Positions 5,916 through 8,596 of a stretch of DNA of 8,596 nucleotides are shown one piece after another. Each line of letters begins with the position of its first letter. The stretch's first letter is position 1. Where the stretch lies: contig PMHN01000165.1 in assembly GCA_003156695.1 (NCBI GenBank), positions 1 to 8,596 on the forward strand, in the 5' to 3' direction. This stretch comes from Gammaproteobacteria bacterium (GTDB taxonomy: Bacteria; Pseudomonadota; Gammaproteobacteria; Steroidobacterales; Steroidobacteraceae). Made by a program: the position numbers and the translations under genes. The notes beneath the pieces were generated by a model that did not search any database, was not told the origin of the DNA, and worked only from the letters and a program-made list of their open reading frames with translations.

Positions 5916-6161
5916 CGCACGCCCGCTGCATGAGTGACATTGCGCTATCGGCGTCGTCTTCAGGAGGGTCTGTGAACTTCTACTCAACCAGTGTTGCGCA
6001 GCTGTGGATCACGGCGATGGGCTTCGCCGCGCCATCCAAAGCCGCTCACAAGATGCAAGCGAACGACCCCAGCGATGATTTCTGTGGCAGCGGCAGCGCC
6101 CGCCACAGCAGCATGAACCTTCGTCGGTTCCGGCGACTCCGGATGGTACGCGGGAAAGCTG
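5916..6161. other. Gene-poor stretch with a possible small ORF and an isolated Shine-Dalgarno
   Basis: Between the regulator's promoter and the GH39 stop there is no gene I can support. A plus-strand frame can be read from an ATG at 5930, or from a GTG at 5972 placed four bases after a perfect AGGAGG (5962-5967), to a TGA at 6188-6190. The product from 5972 would be 73 residues. Its second half is arginine- and serine-rich with no hydrophobic periodicity, it overlaps the 3' end of the GH39 gene on the other strand, and I recognise no family. It could be a small protein, a decayed gene that the LysR regulator once controlled, or chance. Confidence 0.2.
6082..6108. repeat. Strong hairpin downstream of the glycoside hydrolase operon
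   Basis: CTGTGGC (6082-6088) and GCCACAG (6102-6108) pair over seven bases, and GGC/GCC (6092-6094, 6098-6100) can extend the stem inward. It begins 53 bases past the GH39 stop in the direction of transcription. A second small stem, TCCGG/CCGGA (6129-6143), lies between the two. No T-run follows on the minus strand, so it may protect the mRNA 3' end or aid termination, but it is not a canonical intrinsic terminator. Confidence 0.35.
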
Positions 6162-7697
6162 CTACCTGGCGCCGGCCGACTTCGCTGTGATGGTTACCAG
6201 CATCAGGCCGTCAGGTGGAATCTCGAGCTGCAGGCTCCCCGCATCCAGGGGCCTCGCCACCGGCGGCGGCAGTGCAGCGGCGAGGCGCAGCTGCGTGAAT
6301 TGCGCTGCAGTCGGATAGAGCGGTGAGCCCATTTTCTCGTATTCAACCAGTGCATCGCCGTGCTCGGGGTCCACCTGCTGAATGCTCGCCGTACTCGCGG
6401 TGAAACCCCGTAGCTGCAGCGTCACCTTTCTCGCCGGGACGGTTGCATCAACGTCCTGGTAGTTCCACAGCGCAATGACCAGCGCTCCATCATCACGGCG
6501 TGTCACCAGTGCCTCCGCGGAATCGTCTGCCAAACGCTGCTCCCCCAGCTGGTGCAGCAGTGCGAAGGCATTGAACGCAGGCTTGGGGATGCCGCCGATG
6601 GCCAGCAAGCCAAAGCCGCCGTAAAACGGCGTCTTCACGACCCCCTGCTCCTCAAACACGTCCGAAAAGGTCCAGTACGACATGTCCTGTACGAGCCCGT
6701 CGCACTGGCGAACCGTCTCCGCAAGCCAGGGCCCCATGAACGCCGCGTCGGTTACGTCCGAGTGGTTGCTCCAGCTTGCGTTGAATTCGGTCCAGATGAG
6801 CGGCAACGCCGGCAGCGGCGACGCCTGGATTTCCGCATGTACCTTGGCAACGGCACTGCATACCATCTGCTCGCGCGAGATATGCCCGGGCGTACCAAAG
6901 ACGTCTTTCTTGGAATCATCTCCGTACACGTGGCTCGAAACGAAGTCGAGCGGGACGCCGTGCTCTTGGCAGTGACGGATGAAGGCCGCGACCCAGGCGG
7001 CCTGCGCCGTTGCCGGTCCGCCGACCCGCAGACGTGCGTCCACCGCCTTCAGGCTCTTGGCAGTGTGATCGTATAGCGTCCAGTAGGTCTGCTGCTTCGG
7101 GTTGCCTGCCCAAAAATCCAGATTCGGCTCGTTCCACACCTCGAAGTACCAGTGGCTCACTTCCTCGATCCCATAACGCTGCACGAGGTGTCGGGCGAGC
7201 GCTGTGATCAGACCATCCCAGCGGCGATAGTCCTTGGGCGGTGAAACCACCGGGGCATACCAGAAGCTCTGGCGGATATTGCGCTGGGCAAGCCGGCTCG
7301 GCATGAAGCTCAGTTCAACAATCGGCCGGGCACCGTTGGCCAGCAGGCCGTCGTACACCTGGTCCACGTAAGAGAAGTTATAGACGGGCTTGCCGCGGGG
7401 CCCTTCGCTGTACACGCCGATGTCGTCATCCAGGATGGCGTGAAAGCGCACGTAGCTGAGCGCCGTGACGCTGCGCACGGCACGCAGGTCGTCGCGATAA
7501 CTCTCGCGCAGGCTCAGCACGGCGCGCCCGGATCCGAACATATGTTCCCAGAAATGCGGAAACGGCTGCACCGGTGCCGTGGCATCCACCGCGATGGTCT
7601 CGGCGACCTGGGCGGTAAGCGGTGTGGAGGCGAGTGCGAGAGTCAGTAACGCGAGCGGGCGGATGAATATCGAACCCACGCCTTGCCGGCTCGTCAC
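6162..7697 (-). CDS. Secreted GH39 family glycoside hydrolase (beta-xylosidase-like)
   Basis: This is a 511-residue enzyme. A signal peptide is visible: short basic start, then LALLTLALASTPLTA (15-29), with cleavage likely between residues 23 and 32, so it acts in the periplasm or outside. The mature part has the GH39 TIM-barrel features: HFWEHMFGSGRA (48-59), YVRFHAILDDD (82-92), YNFSYVDQVYDGLL (106-119) and RPIVELSFMP (124-133). The acid/base glutamate is E190 in WYFEVWNEPN, and the nucleophile is E304 in IWTEFNASW. Their spacing of 114 is close to that of characterised GH39 xylosidases. A beta-sandwich domain follows from about 390. GH39 includes beta-xylosidases and other retaining beta-glycosidases. 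The GTG start at 7697 overlaps the upstream stop as GTGA with no good Shine-Dalgarno, so translation probably depends on coupling. The upstream GH144-like partner makes a beta-glucan oligosaccharide substrate as plausible as xylan. Confidence 0.9.
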   Translation of the reverse strand: MTSRQGVGSIFIRPLALLTLALASTPLTAQVAETIAVDATAPVQPFPHFWEHMFGSGRAVLSLRESYRDDLRAVRSVTALSYVRFHAILDDDIGVYSEGPRGKPVYNFSYVDQVYDGLLANGARPIVELSFMPSRLAQRNIRQSFWYAPVVSPPKDYRRWDGLITALARHLVQRYGIEEVSHWYFEVWNEPNLDFWAGNPKQQTYWTLYDHTAKSLKAVDARLRVGGPATAQAAWVAAFIRHCQEHGVPLDFVSSHVYGDDSKKDVFGTPGHISREQMVCSAVAKVHAEIQASPLPALPLIWTEFNASWSNHSDVTDAAFMGPWLAETVRQCDGLVQDMSYWTFSDVFEEQGVVKTPFYGGFGLLAIGGIPKPAFNAFALLHQLGEQRLADDSAEALVTRRDDGALVIALWNYQDVDATVPARKVTLQLRGFTASTASIQQVDPEHGDALVEYEKMGSPLYPTAAQFTQLRLAAALPPPVARPLDAGSLQLEIPPDGLMLVTITAKSAGAR

Positions 7698-8596
7698 CGC
7701 TGCGCGGTTTGCTGCTGCGCCACCGCGTGCGGCGGCAGTAGCGCCTCGGGACCCTGCAGCTGCTCGAGCCAGCCGCCGGTGAATCCAGCGCGCTCGAGCC
7801 CCTGCTGCAGGTAGGGGTTACGGCGCATCACCCGCCACACCAGATCGCTGCGATAGTTCTCGATCATGGCGAGGATCGGTCCCTCATCGATGCCGACGTA
7901 ATCCGCGTCAACCCAGCCGGCATCTCCCAGCCCCGGCTGCTTGATCGACGGGTTGCGGTAACTCGCGTTGAAGGCATCGAGAAAGCCGTATACCGAATAG
8001 ATGGAGGCACCAAAGCGATGGTACATCTCCAGCGTGGCGGGCAGCACGATTTCGGGTGCAAACGGCAGCGAGCTGATGGCAGCGGTCGGCGCAATAGTGC
8101 CGTCATCGACGACGCGGCCAACTCCCACGCCGCGCGCGGCGTAAGTCAGAAAGGGCTGAGTCTGTCCGAGCAGTTCACGTGCCGGTCCGGGACCGTCGGA
8201 AGCGCTGATGCCCCAGACGTTCTTGCCGTACCCGCGCCAGTGCTGCGGATTGGCGATAGCGTAGCGGCGTTGCGTGTAGGTCGCCCGTCGGCTGTTCTCG
8301 AAATAGTCGAGGTCGTGCGAGCGCATGTAGGCGTCGCGAATGCCGCGGAAATCCACCCACACGTGGGTGTACTGGTTGCCAAAAAGCGGCGCGAAGCTCA
8401 GGTATGTCTGGTCGTAGACCGTGCCCCACTGCTTGTCGTAGGTACTCGTCCACGAAGTCCAGGCCTTCTGATCCACCGCGTGTGACGGGGAGCCGAGAGC
8501 CAGCAGGTACACCAGCATGGCCTCGTTGTAGCCGCGCCAGTCGCTGCTCGAAAACCCGGCTTCCGGTGTCCACGCCAGTGCCACCGCCGGCGCGCG
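7694..8596 (-). CDS. PF10091 glucoamylase-like / GH144-type glucan hydrolase (partial, 5' end outside window)
   Basis: I read 300 codons and a TGA from the window edge; the frame stays open to base 8596, so the N-terminus is missing. Members of this family are usually about 450 residues or more, so roughly one third is lost. Counting from the edge, family motifs are GFSSSDWRGYNEAM (14-27), SFAPLFGNQYTHVWVDFRGI (67-86), DYFENSRRAT (97-106), WGISASDGPG (128-137), TIAPTAAISSLPFAPE (167-182), YGFLDAFN (203-210) and GIDEGPILAMIENYRS (235-250), ending in GFTGGWLE. PF10091 (COG5368) was first called putative glucoamylase; characterised members of the GH144 branch are endo-beta-1,2-glucanases with an (alpha/alpha)6 barrel. 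The exact specificity here is not fixed by the sequence alone. It lies directly upstream of the GH39 gene with a GTGA overlap, so the two are co-translated. Further operon genes may lie beyond the edge. Confidence 0.87.
   Translation of the reverse strand, partial: RAPAVALAWTPEAGFSSSDWRGYNEAMLVYLLALGSPSHAVDQKAWTSWTSTYDKQWGTVYDQTYLSFAPLFGNQYTHVWVDFRGIRDAYMRSHDLDYFENSRRATYTQRRYAIANPQHWRGYGKNVWGISASDGPGPARELLGQTQPFLTYAARGVGVGRVVDDGTIAPTAAISSLPFAPEIVLPATLEMYHRFGASIYSVYGFLDAFNASYRNPSIKQPGLGDAGWVDADYVGIDEGPILAMIENYRSDLVWRVMRRNPYLQQGLERAGFTGGWLEQLQGPEALLPPHAVAQQQTAQR

Noticed and set aside
6552..7076. A 174-residue plus-strand frame opposite the GH39 gene
   Set aside because: It is antisense to the catalytic domain of a clear enzyme and has no family pattern or ribosome binding site.
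8018..8485. A 155-residue plus-strand frame opposite the PF10091 gene
   Set aside because: It is antisense to strongly conserved glycoside hydrolase motifs and shows no domain of its own.

Overview
The window is GC-rich DNA with dense coding and a strong preference for G or C at third codon positions. The gene families fit a proteobacterium. They include a GcvA-like LysR regulator, a DedA-rhodanese fusion, an EntS-like MFS carrier, a PEP mutase/isocitrate lyase superfamily protein and an NPPW methyltransferase. A gammaproteobacterium of the Xanthomonadales/Nevskiales/Steroidobacter type is a reasonable guess, but this is inference from family content and not from a marker gene. No RNA gene, insertion sequence, CRISPR array, phage gene or plasmid gene was recognised.

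Layout. (1) From the left edge to 1096, on the minus strand, lies most of a class I SAM-dependent methyltransferase; its C-terminus is cut off by the window edge. (2) A 62-base divergent promoter region at 1097-1158 carries two direct copies of a 9-base word. (3) A plus-strand run of three closely spaced genes, probably one operon, spans 1159-4606: an MFS_3-type exporter with a C-terminal soluble ferredoxin-like (ABM-type) domain, a DedA membrane protein fused to a rhodanese, and a PEP mutase/ICL-superfamily enzyme that lacks the signature residues of both ICL/PrpB and PEP mutase. (4) On the minus strand follow a 66-residue single-span membrane protein (4645-4845) and a GcvA-like LysR regulator (4990-5871). 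(5) The next 290 bases hold no convincing gene, but carry a candidate regulator promoter with an overlapping dyad, an isolated perfect Shine-Dalgarno, and a strong hairpin. (6) From 6162 to the right edge, on the minus strand, lie a secreted GH39 glycoside hydrolase and, overlapping its start, the 3' part of a PF10091/GH144-like glucan hydrolase, cut at its N-terminal side by the window edge.

How the genes work together. The GH144-like and GH39 genes are translationally coupled (stop and start overlap as GTGA). They probably act in sequence on one extracytoplasmic polysaccharide, and a beta-glucan is at least as likely as xylan given the GH144-type partner. The exporter, DedA-rhodanese and lyase-like genes are an apparent operon, but the sequence names no shared substrate. 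The LysR regulator has no intact divergent partner, so its target cannot be read from context. Most of the window is ordinary chromosomal housekeeping or accessory material. The most interesting parts are the two-enzyme glycanase locus, the unassigned three-gene operon, and the signs that several genes start without a Shine-Dalgarno. I see no clear evidence of an undescribed multi-gene system.
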